A stretch of DNA of 64,000 bases, taken from assembly GCA_003248655.1 (NCBI GenBank), contig QFPM01000012.1, forward strand, positions 34,735-98,734, read 5' to 3'. The translations under genes and the position numbers were made by a program. Positions 44,898 through 53,523 of the stretch are shown one piece after another (within the stretch, counting starts at the first letter, position 1; the number at the start of each line of letters is the position of its first letter). Origin of the DNA: Microbacterium sp. Lineage in GTDB: Bacteria > Actinomycetota > Actinomycetes > Actinomycetales > Microbacteriaceae. Below the pieces are notes generated by a model, which searched no databases, was not told where the DNA came from, and saw nothing but the letters and a program-made list of their open reading frames with translations.

Positions 44898-46462
44898 GGC
44901 TTCGCTACCGCATCCTCGGCAACAACCTCGCGCGCAGCCCCTGGCAGCTCGTCGGGTTCTGCTTCGGGGTGCTGTGGGCGCTGTCGATCCTCGCGATGCT
45001 CGTCACCGCGCTGGTGGCGCTCGGAGCGAGCGGCGCGCTGGCGCCGATCCGGGTCGTCGCCGTCCTCGGCGGCTCGCTGTTGCTGGTCGGATGGATCGTC
45101 GGCCCGCTCCTGATCGCGGGCGTCGATACGACGGTGGATGCCGGGAGGCTCGCCCCCTTCCCCCTCGCCACACGGCAGGTGATGACGATCCTCACCGCGA
45201 CCGGGCTCACCGGCATCCCGGGCATCGTCACCTCGATCGCAGCCCTCGCGTCGGTGATGCTCTGGGTGCAGTGGCCGGTTGCGGCGATCGCGGCCGTGCC
45301 GTGCGCGGCGATCGCGGTGCTGACGTGCGTCATCGCCACACGCCTCGCCGCGGCACTGTCGACCGGTCTCGGCGGCAGCCGCCGTGGCCGCGAGGTCATC
45401 GGCACGATCGTGCTCGCGCTCATCGTCTTCACGGGGCCGATCCTCACGGGCGTGGTCGCGGTCTTCTCCAGCGCGGGTGACATCGGCGCGCGCCTCGGCG
45501 GTGCCGCCGCGATCCTCGGCTGGACGCCGTTCGGCGCCGCCTGGGCCGTCCCCGGCGACCTCGCCGCGGGAGATTACGGCACGGCGGCGGCGAAGCTGCT
45601 CATCGCGCTCGCGACGGTCGCGGTGCTGTGGTTCGCGTGGGGCCGCGCCCTCGAGCGCGCGAGCGTCGCGCCCTCGCGGCAGACGACGCGTTCCGCGCGC
45701 CCCGGCGCGCTCGGCCTGTTCGGCTCGCTCCCGACGGGAGGCGTCGGCGCGACATGGGCGCGCTCGCTCACCGGGTGGCTACGGGACCCCAGGTACCTGC
45801 GGCAGCTGATCGTGGCGCCGCTGTTCCCGATCCTGTTCGCCTTCACGGGCGGAATCGACGGGTTCCTCTTCGTCGCGTCGCCCGTCTTCGTCGCGCTCGT
45901 CCTGTGCATCGCCGGCTATACCGACGTGTCTTACGACGGCACCGCGTACGCCTCGGTCCTCTCGACCGGCATCCGCGGCTGGGCCGACAGGTGGGGTCGC
46001 GCACTGGGAGCGGCGTGCGTCGGCGTGCCGCTCACGGTGCTCGTCGCCGTGGTCGTGGCGGCCGTTTCGGGTCGGATCGCCCTCCTGCCGGCGACCCTCG
46101 GTGGCTCGCTCGGGCTGCTGCTGGTCGGCTACGGCGTCACCGCGGTCTCGTCTGCGCTCATCGTCACGCCCGTCGCATCGGCGGGCGACAGCCCGTTCAA
46201 GACCGTGCCCGGGCAGACCTTCCTGAGCGGACTGCTCGTCTTCGTGGTCCTCGCCGCGTGCGGGCTGCTCGCGCTGCCAGCGTTGATCGTCAGCGGGATT
46301 GCGCTCGGCTCCGGTGACCCCGTTGCGGGCTGGTCCGCGCTCGCCGTCGGCGTCCTCGTCGGCGCCGGCGTCATCGCCCTCGGCGTCGTCATCGGCGGGC
46401 GCACGATCGAGCGGACCGGGCCGAGTCTGCTGCTGCGGATCAAGGCGTTCCCGGCGGGCTGA
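44879..46462 (+). CDS. ABC transporter permease, large ABC-2-like
   Basis: A 527-residue membrane protein with about 12 hydrophobic segments, roughly twice an ordinary ABC-2 permease, so probably both membrane halves in one chain. It starts VVATVLRLRYRILGNNLARSPWQ. GTG 44879 is supported by GGAGGGG (44867-44873) six bases upstream and overlaps the ATPase gene by 19 bases. Together they form an exporter of unknown substrate. Confidence 0.82.
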   Translation: MVATVLRLRYRILGNNLARSPWQLVGFCFGVLWALSILAMLVTALVALGASGALAPIRVVAVLGGSLLLVGWIVGPLLIAGVDTTVDAGRLAPFPLATRQVMTILTATGLTGIPGIVTSIAALASVMLWVQWPVAAIAAVPCAAIAVLTCVIATRLAAALSTGLGGSRRGREVIGTIVLALIVFTGPILTGVVAVFSSAGDIGARLGGAAAILGWTPFGAAWAVPGDLAAGDYGTAAAKLLIALATVAVLWFAWGRALERASVAPSRQTTRSARPGALGLFGSLPTGGVGATWARSLTGWLRDPRYLRQLIVAPLFPILFAFTGGIDGFLFVASPVFVALVLCIAGYTDVSYDGTAYASVLSTGIRGWADRWGRALGAACVGVPLTVLVAVVVAAVSGRIALLPATLGGSLGLLLVGYGVTAVSSALIVTPVASAGDSPFKTVPGQTFLSGLLVFVVLAACGLLALPALIVSGIALGSGDPVAGWSALAVGVLVGAGVIALGVVIGGRTIERTGPSLLLRIKAFPAG

Positions 46463-46497
46463 GCGGCGCCGATTTGCCTCCGCGGCGCCCGGCGCGC

Positions 46498-46503
46498 TAA
46501 CGT
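46498..46503 (+). promoter_or_regulatory. -10 element of arginine leader transcript
   Basis: TAACGT fits the TANNNT -10 seen before many genes here and lies exactly six bases before the ATG of the leader peptide, so the transcript would begin at or next to that ATG. Confidence 0.5.
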
Positions 46504-46509
46504 CGCGGC

Positions 46510-46584
46510 ATGCTCTCGGCCCCGATCACCGCCTCGACGGTGGTTCGCGCGCGCCGACGCCGTCTGGGCGACCGCCGACTCTAG
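46510..46584 (+). CDS. Arginine-rich leader peptide upstream of argC
   Basis: A 24-codon open frame (stop TAG 46582-46584) just upstream of the arg operon. Seven of the 24 residues are arginine: residue 13, residues 15-18 (RARRRR over 13-18) and 22-23. Two of the codons are CGA. It lies six bases after a TAACGT -10, and downstream RNA can form competing stems (GGCGAC at 46567-46572 or 46584-46589 with GTCGCC at 46618-46623). This is the layout of a ribosome-stalling attenuator that senses arginyl-tRNA. Not experimentally known to me; translation is inferred. Confidence 0.6.
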   Translation: MLSAPITASTVVRARRRRLGDRRL

Positions 46585-46597
46585 GCGACCCTGCACG

Positions 46598-46657
46598 CCC
46601 CCGCGAGGGGTGGCGGTGTCGCCGTCGTCGGCCCCTGCCGTCCTCGTTCGAGGCGGC
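46598..46657 (+). promoter_or_regulatory. Attenuator-like stem region before argC
   Basis: After the leader peptide come a CCCC-GCGA-GGGG type hairpin (46599-46610), the GTCGCC partner (46618-46623) for either upstream GGCGAC copy, and a stable stem GCCG-T-CCTCG-TT-CGAGG-CGGC (46637-46657) that could act as the terminator, without a T-run. A second -10-like TAAGGT (46672-46677) sits six bases before the argC ATG, so argC may also be read from its own leaderless promoter. Confidence 0.45.
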
Positions 46658-46683
46658 GCCATCCCAGACAATAAGGTTGAGCA

Positions 46684-47739
46684 ATGACCTATTCGGTCGC
46701 CGTTTCCGGCGCATCCGGCTACGCCGGCGGCGAGATCCTGCGCCTGCTCGCGGCACATCCCGACATCGAGATCCGCACCGTCACGGCGCACGCGAACGCG
46801 GGCCAGCCGCTGGCCCTGCACCAGCCGCACCTGCGCTCGCTCGCGCATCTGACCCTCGCGGACACGACCCCCGAGGTCCTCGCGGGCCACGACATCGTCT
46901 TCCTCGCGCTCCCGCACGGCCAGTCGGTGCAGTACACGGATGCCCTGGGCTCTGTCCCGCTCGTGATCGACGCCGGCGCGGACCACCGCCTCACGTCTTC
47001 GGATGCCTGGGCGCAGTTCTACGGCGGCGAGCACCCCGAACCGTGGGCCTACGGCGTGCCGGAGCTTCCCCTCGGCGGCGATCTCGCGGCCAAGCAGCGC
47101 GCGAACCTCGTGGGCGCGAGGCGCATCGCCGCCCCCGGATGCAACGCGTCGACCGTGAGCCTGAGTCTCGCGCCGGGCGTCGCGGCGGGCGTCATCGACC
47201 CATCCGACATCGTGACGGTTCTCGCCGTCGGGCCGTCGGGGGCGGGCAAGAGCCTCAAGACGAACCTCCTGGCATCCGAGATTCTGGGTTCGGCCAACCC
47301 GTATGCCGTCGGCGGCACACACCGGCATATCCCCGAGATCCGGCAGGCGCTCGAGGCCGCGGGGGCGACCGGCGACGTGCGCATCTCGTTCACGCCCGTG
47401 ATTGTGCCGATGGCTCGTGGCATCCTCGCGACCTCGACCGCGCCGATCGCCCCCGGAGTGAGTGACGCCGAGATTCGGGATGCCTGGGCGAGCGCCTACG
47501 CCGACGAGACCTTCGTGCAGCTGCTGCCCGAGGGCCAGCTCCCGCGGACGGCCGACGTACTGGGCGCCAACACCGCGCTTCTGGGGCTCGCGATCGATCG
47601 CGCCGCGGGCCGAGTCGTCATCGTCGCCGCCGTCGACAACCTCGTCAAGGGCACGGCGGGCGCCGCCATCCAATCGATGAACATCGCTCTGGGCCTTCCC
47701 GAAGGCCGGGGCCTGACCGTGGACGGAGTTGCGCCGTGA
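46684..47739 (+). CDS. argC: N-acetyl-gamma-glutamyl-phosphate reductase
   Basis: Third step of arginine synthesis: NADPH reduction of N-acetylglutamyl phosphate. The 351-residue product has the nucleotide-binding GASGYAGGE (9-17), FLALPHGQS, and the catalytic Cys153 in APGCNAST. First gene of argCJBDF; its stop overlaps argJ (GTGA). TAAGGT at 46672-46677 lies six bases before the ATG, in addition to the promoter in front of the leader peptide. Confidence 0.97.
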   Translation: MTYSVAVSGASGYAGGEILRLLAAHPDIEIRTVTAHANAGQPLALHQPHLRSLAHLTLADTTPEVLAGHDIVFLALPHGQSVQYTDALGSVPLVIDAGADHRLTSSDAWAQFYGGEHPEPWAYGVPELPLGGDLAAKQRANLVGARRIAAPGCNASTVSLSLAPGVAAGVIDPSDIVTVLAVGPSGAGKSLKTNLLASEILGSANPYAVGGTHRHIPEIRQALEAAGATGDVRISFTPVIVPMARGILATSTAPIAPGVSDAEIRDAWASAYADETFVQLLPEGQLPRTADVLGANTALLGLAIDRAAGRVVIVAAVDNLVKGTAGAAIQSMNIALGLPEGRGLTVDGVAP

Positions 47740-48893
47740 GCGTCACCGCAGCCGCAGGATTCGAGGCGGCCGGAGTCGCCGTCGGGCTCAAGTCGACGGG
47801 AAACAAGGACGTCGCGGTCGTCGTCAACCGCGGCCCGCTCAAGGCGGGAGCCGCCGTCTTCACGAGCAATCGTGCGAAGGCGAACCCGATCCTGTGGTCG
47901 CAGCAGGCGATTCAGGACGGCGTCGTCGAGGCGGTCGTGTTGAACTCCGGCGGGGCCAACTGCTTCACGGGGAGCTTCGGTTTCCAGACCACGCACCAGA
48001 CCGCCGAGCGCGCCGCCGAGCTCCTCGCCGTGAGCCCGGGCGATGTCATCGTCTGCTCCACGGGCCTCATCGGCACGGGCGACGAGACCTTCCGCGCGAA
48101 GGTGCTCGCGGGCGTCGAGCAGGGCGTTGCCGCGCTCAGCGCGGACGGCGGCATCGCGGCATCCGAAGCCATCATGACGACCGACTCGAAGCCCAAGCGC
48201 TCCGTCGTGACGCGCGACGGCTGGACGATCGGCGGCATGGCGAAGGGTGCGGGCATGCTCGCGCCGGGGCTCGCGACGATGCTCGTCGTCCTCACGACGG
48301 ATGCCGTGCTCGACGCCGCGGAGCTCGATGCGGCCCTGCGCGCAGCGACCGCGCTCACCTTCGACCGGCTCGACTCCGACGGGTGCATGTCGACGAACGA
48401 CCAGGTGACGCTCCTCGCGAGCGGGGCGAGCGGCATCCGCCCCGACCTCTCGGCCTTCGGCCTCGCGCTCACCGAGGTGTGCCAGGATCTCGCCCAGCAG
48501 CTGCAGGCCGACGCCGAGGGCGCGAGCCACGACATCACGATCCAGGTCGTGCACGCGGCATCCGTCGCCGACGCCGTCGCCGTCGGGCGGTCGGTCGCCC
48601 GCAACAACCTCTTCAAGGCGGCGATCTTCGGGAACGACCCGAACTGGGGGCGCGTCCTTGCGGCGATCGGCACGACCGATGCGGCGTTCGACCCGTACGA
48701 CGTCGACGTGTGGATGAACGGCGTGCGCGTGTGCACGGCGGGCGGTCCCGACGCTCCGCGCGAGGCGGTCGACCTGACGCCGCGCGCGACGCTCCTCGTG
48801 ATCGACCTCAGAGTGGGCGACGACGAGGCGACGATCCTGACGAACGACCTGACGCACGACTACGTCCACGAGAACAGCGCGTACTCGTCATGA
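47736..48893 (+). CDS. argJ: Glutamate N-acetyltransferase / amino-acid acetyltransferase
   Basis: Ornithine acetyltransferase that recycles the acetyl group from N-acetylornithine to glutamate, often bifunctional with acetyl-CoA. The 385-residue precursor has the autocleavage site MLAPGLA-TML, with nucleophile Thr181 following KGAGM, VVLNSGGANCFTG near the start and FGNDPNWGRVLAAIG near the end. Presence of ArgJ explains the absence of argE. Coupled to argC and argB by overlapping start/stop codons. Confidence 0.97.
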   Translation: MSVTAAAGFEAAGVAVGLKSTGNKDVAVVVNRGPLKAGAAVFTSNRAKANPILWSQQAIQDGVVEAVVLNSGGANCFTGSFGFQTTHQTAERAAELLAVSPGDVIVCSTGLIGTGDETFRAKVLAGVEQGVAALSADGGIAASEAIMTTDSKPKRSVVTRDGWTIGGMAKGAGMLAPGLATMLVVLTTDAVLDAAELDAALRAATALTFDRLDSDGCMSTNDQVTLLASGASGIRPDLSAFGLALTEVCQDLAQQLQADAEGASHDITIQVVHAASVADAVAVGRSVARNNLFKAAIFGNDPNWGRVLAAIGTTDAAFDPYDVDVWMNGVRVCTAGGPDAPREAVDLTPRATLLVIDLRVGDDEATILTNDLTHDYVHENSAYSS

Positions 48894-49792
48894 CCGACAA
48901 CGTCCAGCACACGACGCCCGAGCAGGCCGCCGAGAAGGCGGCCGTGCTCATCGAGTCGCTGCCGTGGCTGCAGCGGTTCCGCGACCAGATCATCGTCATC
49001 AAGTACGGCGGCAATGCGATGGTCTCCGAAGAGCTGCAGGATGCCTTCGCGCAGGACATCGCGTACCTGCGTTTCGTCGGAGTCAAACCCGTCGTCGTGC
49101 ACGGCGGGGGCCCGCAGATCTCGCAGATGCTCGACCGCCTCTCGATCCCGAGCGAGTTCAAGGGCGGCTACCGAGTGACCTCGACCGAGGCGATGAGCGT
49201 CGTGCGGATGGTCCTCACCGGCCAGGTCAACCCGCAGCTCGTCGCGCGCATCAACGCGTACGGCCCGTTCGCTGCGGGCCTGTCGGGGGAGGACGCGGGG
49301 CTGTTCCACGGACGACGCCGCGGCGTCGTGATCGACGGCACCGAGCACGACTTGGGCGCCGTCGGAGACGTCGTTGCGGTCGATCCGCAGGCGGTGCTCG
49401 ATCACCTTGCGGCGGGGCGCATCCCGGTCGTCTCCTCGATCGCGCCCGATCTCGACCACCCGGGACACTCGCTCAACGTCAACGCGGATGCCGCGGCGGC
49501 GGCCCTCGCGATCGCGCTCGGCGCGTCGAAGCTCGTCGTGCTGACCGACGTGCCGGGGCTCTACGCCAACTGGCCCGACCGCGATTCGCTCGTGTCGCAC
49601 CTGACGGCATCCGAGCTGCGCGACATGCTGCCGACGCTCGAGTCGGGCATGATCCCCAAGATGCAGGCGTGTCTGGACGCGGTCGAGGCGGGGGTCGACA
49701 CGGCGGCGATCATCGACGGGCGTCAGCCCCACTCGGTGCTCGTGGAGATCTTCACGGAACACGGAATCGGAACAGAGGTGGTGGCGCGGTGA
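48890..49792 (+). CDS. argB: Acetylglutamate kinase
   Basis: Phosphorylates N-acetylglutamate, the controlled step of the pathway and usually feedback-inhibited by arginine in organisms with argJ. The 300-residue product has IVIKYGGNAM, the VVHGGGPQISQML glycine-rich loop, the SLNVNADAAAAALA substrate site and the N-terminal helix region (EQAAEKAAVLIESLPWLQRF) typical of arginine-sensitive enzymes. ATGA overlap with argJ. Confidence 0.97.
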   Translation: MTDNVQHTTPEQAAEKAAVLIESLPWLQRFRDQIIVIKYGGNAMVSEELQDAFAQDIAYLRFVGVKPVVVHGGGPQISQMLDRLSIPSEFKGGYRVTSTEAMSVVRMVLTGQVNPQLVARINAYGPFAAGLSGEDAGLFHGRRRGVVIDGTEHDLGAVGDVVAVDPQAVLDHLAAGRIPVVSSIAPDLDHPGHSLNVNADAAAAALAIALGASKLVVLTDVPGLYANWPDRDSLVSHLTASELRDMLPTLESGMIPKMQACLDAVEAGVDTAAIIDGRQPHSVLVEIFTEHGIGTEVVAR

Positions 49793-51045
49793 ACGGCGCA
49801 CAGACGCAGGCGACGGCATCCGTCGAGACGGCCGCGTGGAAGGACGACGTCGCGCGCGACCTCGTGCGCAACGCGGGAGAGCGCTACGCGCTGTTCGTGC
49901 GCGGCGAGGGATCGTCACTGTGGGATGCCGACGGCCGCCGCTACCTCGACTTCCTCGCGGGCATCGCGGTGACCTCGCTCGGGCACGCGCATCCGGTGTT
50001 CGTCGAGGCGGTCGCGACGCAGGCGGCGACCCTCGCGCACGTGTCGAACTTCTTCGCGACGCCGCCGCAGCTCGCACTCGCCGCCCTCCTCAAGCGACTC
50101 GCGGGCACGGGGGAGTCGGGGAGGGTCTACTTCGGCAACTCCGGCGCCGAGGCGAACGAGGCCGCGTTCAAGCTCGCGCGCCTGCACGGCGGGGCGGAGC
50201 GGCCCCGCATCCTGGCCTTGGAGAACGCGTTCCACGGGCGCACGATGGGAACCCTCGCCCTCACCGGCAAGTCGTACATGCGGCAGCCGTTCGAGCCGAT
50301 GATCCCGGGCGTCGAGTTCCTCGATTCGACCATCGAAGCCCTCGAAGCCGCGATGGACGACCGCGTCGCGGCGCTGTTCGTCGAGCCGATCAAGGGTGAG
50401 GCGGGCGTCGTGCCGCTACCGGACGGGTACCTCGCCGCGGCGCGCGAGCTCACGGCGCGCCACGGGGCGCTGCTGATCGTCGACGAGATCCAGACCGGCG
50501 CCGGGCGCACCGGCGCGTGGTTCGCGTTCCAGCACGCGGGCATCGTGCCCGACGCGATCACCGTCGCGAAGGGCATCGGCGGGGGCTTCCCGATCGGCGC
50601 GCTCGTCACCTTCGGCGCGGCGAGCGAGCTGTTCTACCCCGGCACGCACGGCTCGACCTTCGGCGGCAACGCGCTCGCGACGGCCGTGTCGGCCGCGGTG
50701 CTCGGCGAGATCGAGCGCGCGGGACTCGTCGAGAACGCGGCGGTCCGCGGCGAGCAGTTGCGCGCGGCGGTCGAGGCGATCGACTCGAGCCTCGTCGAAG
50801 GATGCCGGGGGCGGGGGCTGCTGGTGGGCGTATCGCTCACGCATCCGGTCGCTGCGGCCGTCGTCGCGGCCGCGCAGGAGCACGGACTCATCGTCAACGC
50901 GGCGAACGACTCCACCATCCGCATCGCACCCGCCCTCACGATCGGCGACGTCGAGATCGACGAGTTCGTGGGCCTCTTCGCCCGCGCGCTGCACACCGTG
51001 CAGGACGCGCTGCTACTCGAATCGACCCCGGAGGCATCCGCATGA
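49789..51045 (+). CDS. argD: Acetylornithine aminotransferase
   Basis: PLP enzyme converting N-acetylglutamate semialdehyde to N-acetylornithine. The 418-residue product has NSGAEANEAAFKLAR, ENAFHGRTMG, VDEIQTGAGRTG and the PLP lysine in ITVAKGIGGGFPIGA. GTG 49789 overlaps the argB stop (GTGA). It also may serve DAP aminotransfer, as ArgD does elsewhere. Coupled to argF by ATGA. Confidence 0.97.
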   Translation: MNGAQTQATASVETAAWKDDVARDLVRNAGERYALFVRGEGSSLWDADGRRYLDFLAGIAVTSLGHAHPVFVEAVATQAATLAHVSNFFATPPQLALAALLKRLAGTGESGRVYFGNSGAEANEAAFKLARLHGGAERPRILALENAFHGRTMGTLALTGKSYMRQPFEPMIPGVEFLDSTIEALEAAMDDRVAALFVEPIKGEAGVVPLPDGYLAAARELTARHGALLIVDEIQTGAGRTGAWFAFQHAGIVPDAITVAKGIGGGFPIGALVTFGAASELFYPGTHGSTFGGNALATAVSAAVLGEIERAGLVENAAVRGEQLRAAVEAIDSSLVEGCRGRGLLVGVSLTHPVAAAVVAAAQEHGLIVNAANDSTIRIAPALTIGDVEIDEFVGLFARALHTVQDALLLESTPEASA

Positions 51046-51965
51046 CCCGCCACCTGCTGCGCGACGACGACCTGACTCCCGCCGAGCAGGCCGAGATCCT
51101 CGACCTCGCCGTCTCGCTCAAGAAGGACCGCTGGAAGCTCAAGCCCCTCGAGGGCCCGCAGACGGTCGCCGTCATCTTCGACAAGTCGTCGACCCGCACG
51201 CGCGTGTCGTTCGCCGTGGGCATCGCCGACCTCGGCGGATCGCCGCTCATCATCTCGACGGCCAACAGCCAGCTCGGCGGCAAGGAGACACCCTCCGACA
51301 CCGCCCGTGTGCTCGAGCGGCAGGTCGCCGCGATCGTCTGGCGTACGTACGCGCAGGCGGGGCTCGAAGAGATGGCGCGCGGCACGTCGGTGCCCGTCAT
51401 CAACGCGCTGTCCGACGACTTTCACCCGTGCCAGCTGCTGGCGGACCTCCTGACGATCCGCGAGCACAAGGGCGACCTGAAGGGACTGACGCTGGCGTTC
51501 TTCGGCGACGGCACGTCGAACATGGGTCACTCGTATGTCCTCGCGGGGGTCACGGCGGGCATGCACGTGCGCGTCGCCTCGCCCGAGGCCTATGCGCCGC
51601 GGGCGGATGTCGTCGCCGATGCCGACCGCATCGCCGCGCAGACCGGGGGATCGGTGACGCTTCTCACCGATCCCGCTGAAGCCGCCGCCGGGGCGGATGT
51701 CATCGTCACCGACACCTGGGTGTCGATGGGCAAGGAAGAGGAGAAGATCCAGCGCGTCCACGACCTCGGCGCCTACAAGGTGACGCAGGAGACGATGTCG
51801 CTCGCGGCACCCGACGCGATCTTCATCCACTGCTTGCCCGCCGACCGCGGCTACGAGGTGGATGCGGAGGTCATCGACGGCCCGCAGTCGGTCGTCTGGG
51901 ACGAGGCCGAAAACCGCCTCCACGCCCAGAAGGCGCTGCTCGTCTGGCTGCTGCGCCAGCCGTAG
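51042..51965 (+). CDS. argF: Ornithine carbamoyltransferase
   Basis: Makes citrulline from ornithine and carbamoyl phosphate. The 307-residue product has the carbamoyl-phosphate site SSTRTR (49-54), HPCQLLADL, and the ornithine-site HCLPADRGYEV. ATG 51042 overlaps the argD stop. The next gene is argH after 30 bases with its own -10; no argR or argG intervenes, unlike the common argCJBDFRGH order. Confidence 0.97.
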   Translation: MTRHLLRDDDLTPAEQAEILDLAVSLKKDRWKLKPLEGPQTVAVIFDKSSTRTRVSFAVGIADLGGSPLIISTANSQLGGKETPSDTARVLERQVAAIVWRTYAQAGLEEMARGTSVPVINALSDDFHPCQLLADLLTIREHKGDLKGLTLAFFGDGTSNMGHSYVLAGVTAGMHVRVASPEAYAPRADVVADADRIAAQTGGSVTLLTDPAEAAAGADVIVTDTWVSMGKEEEKIQRVHDLGAYKVTQETMSLAAPDAIFIHCLPADRGYEVDAEVIDGPQSVVWDEAENRLHAQKALLVWLLRQP

Positions 51966-51995
51966 GCCGGGGATGGCGATCGGTAGGCTGGTGCG

Positions 51996-53474
51996 GTGAG
52001 CGACACAAGCGACACGGACGGCGTAAGCGACACGGGCACCACGGGCGGCACGACCCACGACGGCACCAACGAGGGCGCTCTGTGGGGTGCGCGCTTCGCG
52101 TCGGGGCCGTCGCCCGAGCTTGCCGCGCTCAGCCGCTCGACCCACTTCGACTGGGCGCTCGCGCCGTATGACCTCGCGGGCTCGCACGCGCACGCCGCGG
52201 CGCTCGCCGCCGCCGGTTACCTGACGGCCGACGAAGAGCGCCGGATGCACGCGGGCCTCGACGCGCTCCTGGCCGCGTGGAGCGACGGCAGCCTCGCGCC
52301 GCAGCCGACCGACGAGGATGTCCACGGCGCGCTCGAGGCCGCCCTCATCGCCGAGGTGGGGCCCGAGCTCGGCGGAAAGCTCCGCGCCGGCCGCAGCCGC
52401 AACGACCAGATCGCGACGCTCGTCCGCCTCTACCTGCTCGATCACGCGGGGGTCATCGCCCGCGACATCCTGCGCGTCATCGACGCGATCGTGTCGCAGG
52501 CCGAGGCGCACGCGGATGCCGTGATGCCCGGTCGCACGCACCTGCAGCACGCGCAGCCGGTGCTGCTCGCCCACCACCTGCAAGCGCACGCGTGGCCGCT
52601 CGTCCGCGACCTCGAGCGCTTGCGCGACTGGTCGGCGCGTGCGCGCGTGAGCCCCTACGGCGGCGGCGCGCTCGCCGGCGCGACGCTCGGACTCGACCCG
52701 CAGCTCGTCGCCGATCGGCTCGGCCTCGCCCGCCCGGCCGAGAACTCGATCGACGGCACCGCCTCTCGCGATGTCGTCGCCGAGTTCGCGTTCATCACGG
52801 CGATGATCGGCGTCGACCTGTCGAGATTCGCCGAGGACATCATCATCTGGAACACGCGGGAGTTCTCGTTCGTCACGCTCGACGACGGGTACTCGACCGG
52901 GTCGAGCATCATGCCGCAGAAGAAGAACCCCGACATCGCCGAGCTTGCGCGCGGCAAGGCGGGGCGCCTCATCGGCAACCTGTCGGGACTGCTCGCGACC
53001 CTGAAGGCGCTTCCCCTCGCGTACAACCGCGACCTGCAGGAAGACAAGGAGCCCGTCTTCGACTCCGTCGCGACGCTCGAAGTCGTGCTGCCGGCCTTCG
53101 CCGGGATGGTCGCGACGGCGCGTTTCGACACGGAGCGGATGGCCGAGCTCGCCCCGGCGGGCTTCTCGCTCGCGACCGACGTCGCCGAGTGGCTCGTGAA
53201 GCAGGGCGTGCCGTTCCGCGACGCGCACGAGATCTCGGGCTCGCTCGTGCGCGCCTGCGAGACCCGCGGAATCGGACTCGAGGATGCCGACGACGCACTC
53301 CTCGCCGAGGTCTCCCCCCACCTCGCGCCGGCGGTGCGCGAGGTGCTCACGGTGGAGGGGTCGGTCGCGAGCCGCACCGGCGCGGGCGGCACCGCCGGCA
53401 TCCGCGTCGCCGAGCAGCGGGCAGAACTCATCGCGCGGGCCCAGGGCGCCGCGCAGGAACTGATCAATCCGTAA
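51996..53474 (+). CDS. argH: Argininosuccinate lyase
   Basis: Splits argininosuccinate to arginine and fumarate, the last step of the pathway. The 492-residue product has SRNDQIATLVRLYLLD, the TH(L)QHAQPVLLAHH motif and the superfamily signature GSSIMPQKKNPD near 303-314. It has a Thr/Gly/Asp-rich N-terminal ~25 residues that is not part of the fold. TAGGCT (51984-51989) lies six bases before GTG 51996, so it can be expressed apart from argCJBDF. Confidence 0.97.
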   Translation: MSDTSDTDGVSDTGTTGGTTHDGTNEGALWGARFASGPSPELAALSRSTHFDWALAPYDLAGSHAHAAALAAAGYLTADEERRMHAGLDALLAAWSDGSLAPQPTDEDVHGALEAALIAEVGPELGGKLRAGRSRNDQIATLVRLYLLDHAGVIARDILRVIDAIVSQAEAHADAVMPGRTHLQHAQPVLLAHHLQAHAWPLVRDLERLRDWSARARVSPYGGGALAGATLGLDPQLVADRLGLARPAENSIDGTASRDVVAEFAFITAMIGVDLSRFAEDIIIWNTREFSFVTLDDGYSTGSSIMPQKKNPDIAELARGKAGRLIGNLSGLLATLKALPLAYNRDLQEDKEPVFDSVATLEVVLPAFAGMVATARFDTERMAELAPAGFSLATDVAEWLVKQGVPFRDAHEISGSLVRACETRGIGLEDADDALLAEVSPHLAPAVREVLTVEGSVASRTGAGGTAGIRVAEQRAELIARAQGAAQELINP

Positions 53475-53487
53475 TATCAATCAATCG

Positions 53488-53517
53488 CTTATCATTTGAA
53501 AAGATAAGTGATAATCT
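53488..53517 (+). promoter_or_regulatory. Promoter with inverted repeat before the SatD-family gene
   Basis: CTTATC (53488-53493) and GATAAG (53503-53508) form a perfect inverted repeat in an AT-rich island. TTATCA (53489-53494) and TAATCT (53512-53517) are spaced 17 bases as -35 and -10, so the repeat covers the promoter. The ATG follows the -10 by six bases. Probably an operator, perhaps for the SatD protein itself. Confidence 0.55.
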
Positions 53518-53523
53518 GCTTTC

